Shown here: piece by piece, positions 49,193 to 58,360 of the stretch
Position numbering within the stretch: the first letter of the stretch is position 1
Layout of the letters: each line of letters starts with the position of its first letter
From: Streptomyces tardus
GTDB taxonomy: Bacteria > Actinomycetota > Actinomycetes > Streptomycetales > Streptomycetaceae
Assembly (NCBI RefSeq): GCF_018101125.2
Contig: NZ_JAELVF020000001.1
Location: forward strand, 4,435,962-4,499,961
Length of the DNA stretch: 64,000 nt
Direction: 5' to 3'
Program-made: the position numbers and the translations under genes
Notes under the pieces: model-generated
What the model was told of the DNA's origin: nothing
Seen by the model: the letters and a program-made list of their open reading frames with translations, nothing else
Database searches by the model: none

Positions 49193-50722
49193 ATGAACGG
49201 TGACGACCACCCCACCCTGCCGCCGCTGCGGCTGCCCCCGGAGGCCGAGCTCGCCCGGGCGGCGCTCGCCTCCCCGCTGCTGGTGCGCGCGGTGTCACTG
49301 GCCAGGTGGGCCAAGGGCGGCATCCGGGTCGGTGCCGGCGGTGAACTCCTCGGCGACCAGCTGCTGTCCGCCGCCGAGCACCTGGGCCTGGAGGGGGAGG
49401 ACGCCCGCGCGCTCGCCGCCGAGGCGTGGAACATCGCCGTCGACGTCGACCTCGTCGACATCGTCGAGGACGAGCCGGCCGAGGACTACGGGCCGATGCC
49501 CGACGCCGACGAGGCCGTGGCGCTGGCCACCCCGGGAGAGGAGCTGGAGGCGTTCGACACGAGCGGTCCGAGCGATGTGCTCGCGGTGTGGGAGGGCGTC
49601 TTCGGGGTCATGGTGGGCGACGCCGCGATGCCCAACATGGAGGATCTGCTGGAGGAACTGACCGGCGGCGAGGGCGGGTTCGACCCGCAGAACCCGGACA
49701 GCGCCGAGCTGGACTGGGATCCGCAGGCCGAGGCCGACCTGCTGGACAGTGCGCTCGCCAACCTCTACGTCCTCACCGCCTCGGAGAACCTGATGGGCGA
49801 GGACCCGGCGCCGCCGATCCCGCTCCCGGTTCTCGCCTCCTCGCTCGCCGTGCCGGAGGACGTCGAGGAGCCGACCGAGGAGATGCTCGCCGAGGTGTCC
49901 GCCGTGATGATGCGGCTGGACGACCAGTTCCGCATTCTGGAGCCCACCGGAGCCGTCGAGTACCGGCCCATCGACGAGGAGTTGCTCGTCGAGGCGGGTG
50001 AGGAGGACTGGGCCGGGAGCGCGGACCCCGACAGCCCGGACGAGGACGAGGACGTGTCCCGGTACGGCGTGGTCCGGCTGACACCGCTCGGACAGTACGG
50101 TGTGCGGCAGCTCATGGAGGACGAGGGCGTCCACGCCCCGCTGGTCGGCGAGTTGAGCGGCCTGGAAGCGCAGGAGCTTTTCGGCGAGATCGCCGACCAC
50201 TACCCGGAGCCGGCCGCGCTGGCGGAGCTGACCGAGTGGATCGCGGTGCGCGAACCGCTCGCGGCCGTACGAGAGTTGTTGGCCGCCGCCCGCGGCGAGG
50301 ACGAGTTGGCGCCGTGGCGCAGGCTGCTGTGCCAGCAGATCCTGGCTGCGGCCGGCCAGGAGGTCGAACCGGCGCTCCGGGAGGTGTTGGAGGACGAGCA
50401 GCTGGGCGGGCTCGCCCGGGTGTGGCTGGCCGAGCACGGTGCCGATGACGTGCCGCCGCCCAGCGAGGACATGGTCTTCTGGCTGACGGTGGACACCTTC
50501 GCGGCCCAGCTCGTCGGGGAGTTGACCGAGGAGCAGTCGCTGGAGGTGCAGGAGCTGATGCGCGGGCTGGTCGACCAGCACAGCGGCTTCTTCGAGCGAG
50601 TCTGGCGGGTGCCGCACCCGGCGACCGCCGAGGTGCTGGAGGCGATGGGCAGGCTGCACCCGGACCGGCAGGCGGCCAAGGAGGCCCGCAAGGCCGCCCA
50701 CCGGGCACGCTCGCTCGGCTGA
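49193..50722 (+). CDS. Acidic cytosolic protein of unknown function next to TerD
   Basis: 509 residues from ATG 49193, RBS GCGAGGAG at 49175-49182. Strikingly acidic: runs such as VDLVDIVEDEPAEDYGP, PDADEAVALATPGEELEAFD and DPDSPDEDEDV. The N-terminal part (LRLPPEAELARAALASPLLVRAVSLARWAKGGIRVG) looks like an alpha-helical, possibly HTH-like domain; the C-terminal part has repeated helices (LLAAARGEDELAPWRRLLCQQILAAAGQEVEPALREVLED), HEAT-like. No enzyme motif, signal peptide or membrane segment. It converges on a tandem-TerD gene. I do not recognise the family. Confidence 0.85.
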   Translation: MNGDDHPTLPPLRLPPEAELARAALASPLLVRAVSLARWAKGGIRVGAGGELLGDQLLSAAEHLGLEGEDARALAAEAWNIAVDVDLVDIVEDEPAEDYGPMPDADEAVALATPGEELEAFDTSGPSDVLAVWEGVFGVMVGDAAMPNMEDLLEELTGGEGGFDPQNPDSAELDWDPQAEADLLDSALANLYVLTASENLMGEDPAPPIPLPVLASSLAVPEDVEEPTEEMLAEVSAVMMRLDDQFRILEPTGAVEYRPIDEELLVEAGEEDWAGSADPDSPDEDEDVSRYGVVRLTPLGQYGVRQLMEDEGVHAPLVGELSGLEAQELFGEIADHYPEPAALAELTEWIAVREPLAAVRELLAAARGEDELAPWRRLLCQQILAAAGQEVEPALREVLEDEQLGGLARVWLAEHGADDVPPPSEDMVFWLTVDTFAAQLVGELTEEQSLEVQELMRGLVDQHSGFFERVWRVPHPATAEVLEAMGRLHPDRQAAKEARKAAHRARSLG

Positions 50723-50733
50723 CCGCCCGGACG

Positions 50734-50765
50734 GCCCCCGGGGCAGCGCAACCGGGCCCCGGGGC
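50734..50765. terminator. Possible terminator between the acidic gene and terD
   Basis: GCCCCCGGGGC (50734-50744) and GCCCCGGGGC (50756-50765) pair with one bulge around an 11-nt loop. Both arms are near self-complementary, so the fold is uncertain. Confidence 0.45.
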
Positions 50766-50877
50766 TGCACTGTCGAGCAACCGCGTCCGGGCCGCCGAGC
50801 CGCACGGGCGTACGCAGCGCCGCCCGGGCGACGGCGCGCTTGGCGAGGCGGGCCCGGACGGGCTCGGCGGCCTCCGG

Positions 50878-52032
50878 CTACAGGGCCGCTGCGCCGGGCT
50901 TGACCAGCCCGCGCACGGTCCGCGCGTCGTGGTAGTCGCCGAGCGCGGTCATGTCCCACTCCCCGGTGAACTGCCGTACGAACTTGGCCATCAGCACGGC
51001 CGTACGGGGCGCGGCGTCGGTGAGGTCGAAGCGTACGAGCTCCTCGCCCCCGCTGCCGAGCAGCCGGCAGTAAGCCTTGGCCACCTCGTTGAACTTCTGC
51101 CCGGTGTAGGAGTTGACCGTGAAGACGAGCCCCGTCACCTCCGCCGGCAGCCGGCCCAGGTCGACGGTGATGGTCTCGTCGTCCCCGGCGCCGTCGCCCG
51201 TGAGGTTGTCGCCGGAGTGCTGGACCGCGCCGTCGAGGATCTTGAGCTTGCCGAAGTAGCAGGTGGCGAGCTTCTTGCGGTGGGCGTCATAGGCGATGAC
51301 CGAGGCGTCCAGGTCGATGCTCTTGCCGCGGAAGGCCGGCTCCCAGCCCAGGCCCATGGTGACCTTGGAGGCCAGCGGTTGGTTGTTCTTCACCAGAGAA
51401 ACGCTCTGGTGCTTCCGGAGGTTGACCGTGCCCTTGTCCAGGTTGACCTTTGCGGCCCCCGGGGCGGGCGCAGCCGGAGCCGCAACCGGAGCGGCCGGTG
51501 CTGCCGCGGGCACGGGCGGGGCCGCGGGCGCCGGGGCGGGCTCCTCGACGGAGACGCCGAAGTCGGTGGCGATGCCCGCCAGGCCGTTCGCGTACCCCTG
51601 CCCCACGGCGCGCACCTTCCAAGCGCCGGCCCGCCGGTAGACCTCGATCAGCACCAGCGCGGTCTCCGCACCGAGCGAGGTGGGGGTGAAGGTGGCGATC
51701 ACCGCACCGCTCGCCTCGTCGCGCACCGTGCCCGTGGGCTCGACCCCGCTGAACGTGGCGCCGGGAGCGTCCAGGCTCGCGGTGACCACGATCTTCTCGA
51801 CGTCCGCGGGCACCGAGGCGGTGTCCACCGAGATGGTGTCCGTACCGCCGCCGCTGTGGCGCACGCCGGGGGCTGCGGGCTGGTTGTAGAAGACGAAGTC
51901 GGCGTCCGAGCGCACCTTGCCGCCGGGACCCAGCAGCAGCCCCGATACGTCGAGGCGCGCGGGAGCGGTGACGTCCACCGCGATCCGCGCGGTGGCCAGC
52001 GGCAGGTTGGAACCAGGTGTCATAGCGGTCAT
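50878..52032 (-). CDS. terD: Tandem TerD-domain stress protein
   Basis: About 384 residues; start at ATG 52032 or ATG 52023 (MTPGSNLPL, the family-typical start). Two TerD domains, roughly 5-180 and 210-380, joined by a Pro/Ala-rich linker. First domain: SDADFVFYNQPAAPG and VLIEVYRRAGAWKVRAVGQGYANGLAGIATDFGV; second: HSGDNLTGDGAGDDETITVDL with the Ca2+-binding acid-rich loop. TerD proteins bind Ca2+ and are part of Ter stress systems with TerC and kinase or ATPase partners. Tandem duplication in one chain is common in streptomycetes. The TerC and FtsK-like genes are about 50 kb away. Confidence 0.94.
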   Translation of the reverse strand: MTAMTPGSNLPLATARIAVDVTAPARLDVSGLLLGPGGKVRSDADFVFYNQPAAPGVRHSGGGTDTISVDTASVPADVEKIVVTASLDAPGATFSGVEPTGTVRDEASGAVIATFTPTSLGAETALVLIEVYRRAGAWKVRAVGQGYANGLAGIATDFGVSVEEPAPAPAAPPVPAAAPAAPVAAPAAPAPGAAKVNLDKGTVNLRKHQSVSLVKNNQPLASKVTMGLGWEPAFRGKSIDLDASVIAYDAHRKKLATCYFGKLKILDGAVQHSGDNLTGDGAGDDETITVDLGRLPAEVTGLVFTVNSYTGQKFNEVAKAYCRLLGSGGEELVRFDLTDAAPRTAVLMAKFVRQFTGEWDMTALGDYHDARTVRGLVKPGAAAL

Positions 52033-52202
52033 GCCCGGCCAACGACTCGACGCACCCCCGGGTTCCTCCGCCTTCCGTCGGGACTCCGCCCTTCCGTCCC
52101 TCCGCCCCGAGCGCCCGCCGGGGGCGGATGTCACACCGCAGCGTTCCGATGCGTCTCCTCGGCAAAGGCACCGTTGTTGTCGAAGCGGAGGAGAGATCAC
52201 CG

Positions 52203-52772
52203 ATGGCACGCATTTCCCTGCAACCGCGACGCACCCTGCTGGTGCGCATCGGCGAGTGGTACGCGCGCCGCAGCTACGGCAAGGTCCTCGACCCGCTGAA
52301 GGCGGCCGGCCACCACCCCGGTGTCCTGCTGGCCACCAGCGCCCTCGAACTCGGTGTCGCCCGCTGGAAGACGCTTGACCCCGAGCTCAAGCAGCTCGCG
52401 GTCATGGCCTCGGCGGTGCGCATCGGCTGCTCCTGGTGCGTGGACTTCGGCTACTGGGAGGGGACGCGGCACGGGGCCGGGGCGCAGAAGCTGCGGCACG
52501 TCCCGGTGTGGCGCCAGCACCGGGCGCTGTACACCGCGCTGGAGATCGAGGTGATGGAGTACGCCGAGGCGATGACGGAGACCGAGCCGGCCGTCACCGA
52601 CGCGATGGCGCAGAGTCTGGTGACGAGGCTGGGGGAGAGGGCGTTTGTGGAACTGACCGCGCTGGTCGCGGTGGAGAACATGCGCTCGCGCACCAACGCG
52701 GCGCTCGGACTGGTCGGACAGGGCTTCTCCGACCGCTGCGAGATCCCGCCGCTGCCCCGCCCCACCGCCTGA
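52203..52772 (+). CDS. Carboxymuconolactone decarboxylase (CMD/AhpD-like) family protein
   Basis: 189 residues from ATG 52203, with GGAGGAGAG at 52186-52194. Redox site C-x-x-C in RIGCSWCVDFGYWEG, with the AhpD-type Cys-x2-Cys plus following acid; family motif ASALELGVARWKTLDPELKQLAVMASAVR. AhpD relatives reduce peroxiredoxins or act on peroxides; the CMD fold also covers decarboxylases. In Streptomyces this type is often followed by an ECF sigma factor or regulator; here only a response-regulator relic follows. Confidence 0.9.
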   Translation: MARISLQPRRTLLVRIGEWYARRSYGKVLDPLKAAGHHPGVLLATSALELGVARWKTLDPELKQLAVMASAVRIGCSWCVDFGYWEGTRHGAGAQKLRHVPVWRQHRALYTALEIEVMEYAEAMTETEPAVTDAMAQSLVTRLGERAFVELTALVAVENMRSRTNAALGLVGQGFSDRCEIPPLPRPTA

Positions 52773-52775
52773 ACG

Positions 52776-52862
52776 ATTCGACCCCGCGCTCGGAGCCGAG
52801 AATCGCGGCGAGCGCGCCGCGCAGCAGCTGCTCGTCGCCCACCAGCACGATGCGCTTCGTGC
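52776..52862 (-). pseudogene. Remnant of a NarL/LuxR-type response-regulator receiver domain
   Basis: Read on the minus strand, this gives KRIVLVGDEQLLRGALAAIL then GSERGVESF, very close to the start of Streptomyces receiver domains (IRIVLADDEQLIRGALAALLxLE). One of the conserved acidic residues is Gly here. There is no start codon at the right place, and the frame runs on into antisense sequence of the CMD gene, so the rest of the domain and the HTH are gone. Likely a deletion relic. Confidence 0.6.
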
Positions 52863-53152
52863 CCGGACGAGGGCGCTCCGTACCCGGCCTTCCGCGACGG
52901 GGTCGCTGCCGCCGCCGAGGAGCCGGCTTCGTTCGGCGACACCGGCCGGCCCGCGGAGGCGGGGCCCAGCAGTACGGGCGCAACCCCGCGCAGTAGCTTT
53001 CCGGCCAAGATCGAGAGCCGCAGAAGTGCCGCCCCGAGCAGCTCAGCGTGGCCGCGGGGCCGCGGCGGGTACGTCCTGCGCGTTCGGCGACCCTTCCCGG
53101 GGCCGGCTTCTCGGCGCGGCTGCGACTCCGTGCAGCGAGGGCTTTCGGCGCT

Positions 53153-53185
53153 CGCGGGTGAACGCCGGGCGAACACGCGGAAAAC
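53153..53185 (-). promoter_or_regulatory. PHO box (PhoP binding site), three 11-nt direct repeats
   Basis: Read on the minus strand the repeats are GTTTTCCGCGT (53185-53175), GTTCGCCCGGC (53174-53164) and GTTCACCCGCG (53163-53153), without gaps. The Streptomyces PhoP direct-repeat unit is an 11-nt GTTCACC-N4. Two of three units match 6-7 of the 7 conserved bases. It lies about 195-225 nt before the phoX ATG. Confidence 0.8.
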
Positions 53186-53378
53186 TGGCCGGAACTGATC
53201 GAGTTGGGTGCTGCGCTCGATCGCCGGAGGGAACAGGGGCGTCGCAGGGGTGTCGCACCGCCGCCACCGGCACCTAACATCCGATCCTCGTCAACGCCCG
53301 GTTCAACGGCACGGGGCACCGCAATCCGCGTGGAGGGTGCGCCGAACGCTCTGATTCCACGATCAGTGAGGACGGAAC

Positions 53379-55361
53379 ATGTCTGAAAAACGCCCTGTCT
53401 TCCCGGAGTTCGACCCCGACGAGGTGAGCTCGAACCCCTCGGACAACCGGTCGTTCGGGGACGTCGTGGCGACTCGCCTCAGCCGCCGCGCGGCGCTGGC
53501 GGGCGGTACGGCAGCCGCAGCCGCCTTCGTCATGGCCGGGGGTTCTGCACAGGCGGCCCCCCGGCGCGGACCGGCTGCCGGGGAGGAGCCCGCGGCAGCG
53601 CCCGCCGCCGAGAGCGGCCGGCACGGACTGCTCGGCTTCCGTCAGGTCGAGACCCACGACCGGGACGAGCTGGTCGTTCCCGAGGGCTACCGCGTACAGG
53701 TGCTGATCCCCTGGGGCACCCCGATCCAGCCGGACGGCCCGCGCTGGCTCAAGGACGCCTCCAACTCCGCCGCCGACCAGGAGCAGCAGGTCGGCATGCA
53801 CCACGACGGCATGCACTACTTCCCGCTCGGCCGGGGCCACCGCGGCGGTGACCGGCACGGCAAGGGCAACGAGCGCGGGCTGCTGGTCCTCAACCACGAG
53901 TACATCGACCAGCAGATCCTCTTCCCCGACGGCGACGAGGAGATGACCGGCGAGAAGGTCGACAAGGCGCTCGCGGCCCAGGGCGTCAGCATCGTGGAGG
54001 TGGCCCGGGGCAAGGACGGCCAGTGGCGGCGGGTGAAGTCCCGCTACGCGCGCAAGGTGCACGGCAACACCCCGGTGACGTTCTCCGGCCCGGTCACCGA
54101 GAAGCACCCCGCGCTGCAGGCCGGGAACCGGCCGATGGGCACGCTCAACAACTGCTCCATGGGCGTCACCCCGTGGGGCACCTACCTCGCCTGCGAGGAG
54201 AACTTCAACTCCTACTTCGGCACCGAGGACCCCGACTGGGAGCCCGACACCCTCCAGAAGCGCTACGGAGTCGACAACGTCGGATTCGGCTACAACTGGC
54301 ACACGGCCAGCGAGCGTTGGGACGTCGCCGCCAACCCCGGCGAGGTGAACCGTTTCGGCTGGATCACCGAGATCGACCCGAAGGACCCGCGCCAGACGCC
54401 GGTCAAGCGCACCGCGCTCGGCCGCTTCAAGCGCGAGGGCTGCATGGTCACCGAGGCCCGCGGCCGTTTCGTCGGCTACTCCGGGGACGACCAGGACGGC
54501 GACTACGTCTACAAGTTCGTCGGTGACCGCCCCTGGCGCGAGCACCGCAGGGCCGGCCGCAGCCCGCTCGACCACGGCCGCCTCCACGTCGCCCGCTACA
54601 ACGACGACGGCAGCGGCGACTGGCTGCCCCTGGTGCACGGCGAGGGCGAGCTGACCACCGAGAACGGCTGGAAGGACCAGGCGGACGTACTGATCCGCAC
54701 CAGGGAGGCGGCCGACGCCGTCGGCGCGACCCGGATGGACCGCCCCGAGTGGCTCGCGGTCAACCCGAAGAACAAGGACGTCTACGTCTCGCTGACCAAC
54801 GGCAGCGGCTGGGACAGCGCCGCCACCCCGCGCGACCCCAACCCGTACGGCCACATCGTGCGCTGGCGCGAGAAGGGCGGCGACAACACCGCCACCAGCT
54901 TCCACTGGGACATCTTCGTCCTGGCCGGCGACCCGGCCTACGACGAGGAGGTGAAGCTCGGCGACAACCTCTTCGGTTCGCCCGACGGCCTGTGGTTCGA
55001 CGCCGACGGGCGGCTGTGGATCCAGACCGACGTCTCCAACTCCTCGCAGAACCTGCCGGAGAAGGGGTACGACAACATCGGCAACAACGCCATGCTCGCC
55101 GCCGACCCCAGGACGCGGGAGATCCGGCGGTTCCTCGTCGGGCCGCGCGGCGCCGAGATCACCGGAGTGATCACCACGCCCGACCAGCGGACGATGTTCG
55201 TCAACGTCCAGCACCCGGGCGAGGCGACCGAGGCGTGGGGCGAACCCACCCCGCAGAACCCTCGGGACGTCAGCAACTGGCCGGACTTCGACCCAGAGGG
55301 CCGTCCGCGCTCGGCGACCCTGGTGATCACCAGGGAGGACGGCGGCAGGATCGGCGCCTGA
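53379..55361 (+). CDS. phoX: PhoX-family (DUF839) Tat-secreted alkaline phosphatase
   Basis: 660 residues from ATG 53379 (RBS GAGGACGG). Twin-arginine signal at about 37-65 (SRRAALAGGTAAAAAFVMAGG) sends the folded enzyme out. The PhoX signature NNCSMGVTPWGTYLACEENFNSYF (broken: NNCSMGVTPWG, CEENFNSYF) carries the Cys and Glu that bind the Fe3+/Ca2+ cofactor; GYSGDDQDGDYVYKF and GLWFDADGRLWIQTD are beta-propeller repeats. Releases phosphate from organic esters. The PHO box upstream indicates induction by phosphate starvation through PhoR-PhoP. It is larger than the 500-residue core because of a long N-terminal region. Confidence 0.94.
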   Translation: MSEKRPVFPEFDPDEVSSNPSDNRSFGDVVATRLSRRAALAGGTAAAAAFVMAGGSAQAAPRRGPAAGEEPAAAPAAESGRHGLLGFRQVETHDRDELVVPEGYRVQVLIPWGTPIQPDGPRWLKDASNSAADQEQQVGMHHDGMHYFPLGRGHRGGDRHGKGNERGLLVLNHEYIDQQILFPDGDEEMTGEKVDKALAAQGVSIVEVARGKDGQWRRVKSRYARKVHGNTPVTFSGPVTEKHPALQAGNRPMGTLNNCSMGVTPWGTYLACEENFNSYFGTEDPDWEPDTLQKRYGVDNVGFGYNWHTASERWDVAANPGEVNRFGWITEIDPKDPRQTPVKRTALGRFKREGCMVTEARGRFVGYSGDDQDGDYVYKFVGDRPWREHRRAGRSPLDHGRLHVARYNDDGSGDWLPLVHGEGELTTENGWKDQADVLIRTREAADAVGATRMDRPEWLAVNPKNKDVYVSLTNGSGWDSAATPRDPNPYGHIVRWREKGGDNTATSFHWDIFVLAGDPAYDEEVKLGDNLFGSPDGLWFDADGRLWIQTDVSNSSQNLPEKGYDNIGNNAMLAADPRTREIRRFLVGPRGAEITGVITTPDQRTMFVNVQHPGEATEAWGEPTPQNPRDVSNWPDFDPEGRPRSATLVITREDGGRIGA

Positions 55362-55461
55362 GGCCGGCGCCCGGCGGACCGTACACCCGCACGGCGCCCC
55401 GCACACCGCCGCCGAGCTGCGCCGATAAGGCCGGCTTGGCGGCGGTGAAGGCCGAGCGCCG

Positions 55462-56619
55462 ATGGACAACCCCGGGGCCCGGACGCACAGTTGGACGATG
55501 GACCCCACACAGACACCGTCCCTCGCGCACACCCCGCTGCAGGAGCTGGTCGCCGCCGAGTTCGGTAGCGGGGCCGGTGACGTGGCCGGGGCCCGGCCCG
55601 GTGGCGGCGTGCGTTACCTCAACACCGCCTCCCAGGGTCTGCTGCCCGCGCGCTCGGCCGAGGTGCTGCGCAGCGCGGTGTCCGAGATGACCGCCGGCAC
55701 TCTGGACATGGTCCGCTGCTTCGAGCAGATCGACGCCGCCCGCGCCTCCTTCGCTGCCCTGGCGGGCGTGGCCGCGGAGCAGGTCGCGGTCGGCACCTCG
55801 GTCGCGGTGCACGTCGGGCTGGTCGCAGCCTCGCTGCCGCCCGGCTCACGGGTCCTCACGGTCGAGGGCGACTTCGCCTCGGTGGTCAACCCCTTCACCG
55901 TCCGCGACGATCTGCGGGTGCGCACCGTACCGCCGGCGGAGCTCGCGGACGCGGTCACCGCGGACACCGATCTGGTCGCGGTCAGCGCCGTGCAGTCCGC
56001 CGACGGACGGATCACCGACCTGGACGGCCTGCGGGCTGCTGCCCGCGCCCACGGCTGCCGGACCCTGGTGGACGCCACCCAGGCCGCCGGCTGGCTCCCG
56101 CTCGACCTCGGCCGTTTCGACTACGCGGTCTGCGGTGCGTACAAGTGGCTGCTCTGCCCCCGTGGCACGTCCTTCCTGGTCGTCACGGACGAGAGCGGCC
56201 CGTTGCTTCCGCTGCACGCGGGCTGGGTGGCGGGCGAGAGCCCCTGGCAGATGTGCTACGGGCCGGTGCCGCGACTGGCGCCCGGCGCTCGCCGCTACGA
56301 CGAGCCGGTCCCGTTCCTGCCCTATCTGGCGGCTGCCGAGTCGCTGCGGCTGCTGGCCGGGATCGGGGTGGACCGCGTCGCGGCGCACAACACGGCGCTC
56401 GCCGACCGCTTCCGCACGGCGGCCTCGAAGGCCGGACTCGCCGTGGTGTCGGGCGACTCGGCCATCGTCTCGCTGCCGGGCCTGGGGGAGGAGGGGCGTG
56501 CCCGCGCCGCACGGGCGGAGGTGGCGGTCTCGGTGCGCGCCGGAGACCTGCGCGCCGCCTTCCACCTCTACAACACCGAGGCCGACGCGGACGCCCTGCT
56601 GCGCGCACTCACCGCCTGA
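55462..56619 (+). CDS. Class-V aminotransferase-fold PLP enzyme
   Basis: 385 residues from ATG 55462; ATG 55498 (MDPTQTPSLAHTPLQE) may be the true start. Looks like the cysteine desulfurase / isopenicillin-N-epimerase family: YLNTASQGLLPARSAEVL near the N-terminus, LVDATQAAGWLPLDL (Asp and Gln contacting PLP) and the PLP Lys in YAVCGAYKWLLCPRG. The active-site Cys loop of SufS is absent, so it is not a standard desulfurase. Substrate unknown; it is alone in its transcription unit and converges on ectD. Confidence 0.88.
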   Translation: MDNPGARTHSWTMDPTQTPSLAHTPLQELVAAEFGSGAGDVAGARPGGGVRYLNTASQGLLPARSAEVLRSAVSEMTAGTLDMVRCFEQIDAARASFAALAGVAAEQVAVGTSVAVHVGLVAASLPPGSRVLTVEGDFASVVNPFTVRDDLRVRTVPPAELADAVTADTDLVAVSAVQSADGRITDLDGLRAAARAHGCRTLVDATQAAGWLPLDLGRFDYAVCGAYKWLLCPRGTSFLVVTDESGPLLPLHAGWVAGESPWQMCYGPVPRLAPGARRYDEPVPFLPYLAAAESLRLLAGIGVDRVAAHNTALADRFRTAASKAGLAVVSGDSAIVSLPGLGEEGRARAARAEVAVSVRAGDLRAAFHLYNTEADADALLRALTA

Positions 56620-56805
56620 GCGGCCCCGCCCGGGCCGTCCTCTGCCGGCTGCGGCCACGCCCGTCCGACCACCCGCCCTGCCCGCCTGGCACGGGCCGAG
56701 GCCGCCGCGCCCTGCCCGCCTGTTGCGTCGCCGCCGCGCGACGCCTGTTCTGCGCGGCTCTGTCCGCTGGCGTACGCGTGGCGGGTGAACGGTCCCCGGA
56801 CACAC

Positions 56806-56845
56806 CTGGGCGCCGCCCGCTCTGACGCGTACGGGCGGCGCCCAG
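56806..56845. terminator. Bidirectional terminator, aminotransferase / ect operon
   Basis: CTGGGCGCCGCCCG (56806-56819) and CGGGCGGCGCCCAG (56832-56845), a perfect 14-bp stem with a 12-nt loop, between convergent genes. Confidence 0.85.
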
Positions 56846-56904
56846 CCGATCCATCGGAGCGTCTCCGCAACGGGCGGGTGCCCGCCTCGAAGGCTCCGTC
56901 GACC

Positions 56905-57804
56905 TCAGCGCACGGGCTGGAAGTCGCGGGCCCCGATGTAGTCCGGCCTGCCCCTGGGGGCGGCGAACGGTTCCACGGCGGCGTTCTCCACGCTGTTGAA
57001 CACGATGAAGACATTGCTCCGCGGGTAGGGAGTGATGTTGTCACCCGAGCCGTGCATGCAGTTGCAGTCGAACCAGGTGGCCGAACCTGCCGTGCCGGTG
57101 AACAGCTGGATCCCGTGGTCTCCGGAGAAACGGCTGAGCATTTCGTCGGACGGGATGCCGGCGTCCTGCATCTGGAGTGACTTCTTGTAGTTGTCCTTCG
57201 GGGTCTCCCCGGCACAGCCGAGGAATGTGCGGTGCGATCCCGGCATGATCATCAAGCCGCCGTTGGTCGCGAGGTTCTCGGTGAGCGCGATCGACACCGA
57301 GACGGTCCGCATGTTCGGCAGACCGTCCTCCGCGTGCCAGGTCTCGAAGTCGGAGTGCCAGTAGAAGCCCTTGGCTCCGAATCCGGGCTTGACGTTGATG
57401 CGGGACTGGTGGACGTAGACGTCCGAGCCCAGGATCTGCCGGGCACGTCCGACGACCCGGGGGTCGCGCACGAGTCCGGCGAAGATCTCGCTGAGTTTGT
57501 GCACCTCGAACACGGACCGAATCTCCTGGGAGGCCGGCTCCACGATGGAGCGCGGATTCTTTCGGATCTCCGGGTCCGAGATGAGCCTTTCCAGTTCGCC
57601 GCGGTAGACCGACACCTCGTCAGGGGTGATCAGCCGGTCGATCGCGAGGAACCCGTCCCGCTCGTAGTCCGCCAGGTCCTGGGACTCGATGGGCCCAGGT
57701 GTGCCCTGTGGGGACCACACCACCGGGTCCTGCCGCTCGATCGCCACCTCCGTGGCTCCGCGCGTCGGGTAGAGGTCGATGGTGCGCTCGGGTGCGAGGG
57801 TCAT
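56905..57804 (-). CDS. ectD: Ectoine hydroxylase
   Basis: Fe(II)/2-oxoglutarate dioxygenase that makes 5-hydroxyectoine. 299 residues from ATG 57804 behind GGAAGG. Signature around FYWHSDFETWHAEDGLPNMR holds the Fe ligands His and Asp (HSD), and the third ligand His is in NCMHGSGDN; QSRINVKPGFG precedes. Last gene of ectABCD. Confidence 0.98.
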   Translation of the reverse strand: MTLAPERTIDLYPTRGATEVAIERQDPVVWSPQGTPGPIESQDLADYERDGFLAIDRLITPDEVSVYRGELERLISDPEIRKNPRSIVEPASQEIRSVFEVHKLSEIFAGLVRDPRVVGRARQILGSDVYVHQSRINVKPGFGAKGFYWHSDFETWHAEDGLPNMRTVSVSIALTENLATNGGLMIMPGSHRTFLGCAGETPKDNYKKSLQMQDAGIPSDEMLSRFSGDHGIQLFTGTAGSATWFDCNCMHGSGDNITPYPRSNVFIVFNSVENAAVEPFAAPRGRPDYIGARDFQPVR

Positions 57805-57896
57805 GAGGTTGCCTTCCTCTCCTCTCGTTACGGTCCTTTTCTCTCGTCGGTCGGTCTGCGGTCAGCCGGATCGGCGGTTGCGGCCCGGCTGTCGTC

Positions 57897-58301
57897 TCAG
57901 CTGTCGTCGTCCTCGGTGAGCAGCGGGTACACGCCGTTCTCGTCGTGGTCCTCGCGGCCGGTGACCGGGGGGTTGAAGACGCAGATGACACGGAAGTCGG
58001 TCTTGGGGCGCACGGTGTGCTTCTCGTGGCCGTTGAGCAGGTACATCGTGCCCGGGCTGATCCAGTGGGTCTCACCCGTCTCGTCGTTGGTCAGCTCCGC
58101 CTCGCCCTCGACGCAGAGCACGGCCTCGATGTGGTTGGCGTACCACATCGACGTCTCGGTGCCGGCGTAGAGAGTCGTCTCGTGCAACGAGAAACCGACC
58201 CGCTCCTTGGCCAGCACGATGCGCTTGCTGCGCCAAGTGCCCGATGCGGAGCGGACATCACGGTCGGTGCCTTCGATTTCCTGGAAAGAACGAACGATCA
58301 C
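57897..58301 (-). CDS. ectC: Ectoine synthase
   Basis: Cyclises N-gamma-acetyl-diaminobutyrate to ectoine. 134 residues from GTG 58301, a cupin: [18 protein letters not shown] and [16 protein letters not shown]. An AAGGG box lies 12 nt upstream. Preceded by a hairpin with a TTTT run that may reduce transcription from ectB. Confidence 0.98.
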   Translation of the reverse strand: MIVRSFQEIEGTDRDVRSASGTWRSKRIVLAKERVGFSLHETTLYAGTETSMWYANHIEAVLCVEGEAELTNDETGETHWISPGTMYLLNGHEKHTVRPKTDFRVICVFNPPVTGREDHDENGVYPLLTEDDDS

Positions 58302-58360
58302 GGTGCTGTGTGCCCTTCTGTTGAGTCCTCAGATCCTGCCTGCCCAGTACGGCAGTGGAT

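Larger units (their letters stand above)
52773..53378. other. Intergenic region upstream of phoX
   Basis: 606 nt. It contains the antisense response-regulator relic (52776-52862), the PHO box (53153-53185), an inverted repeat GATCGAG / CTCGATC (53197-53203 and 53216-53222), and a -10-like TAACAT (53275-53280). The part 52870-53140 shows no gene or signal. Confidence 0.55.
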
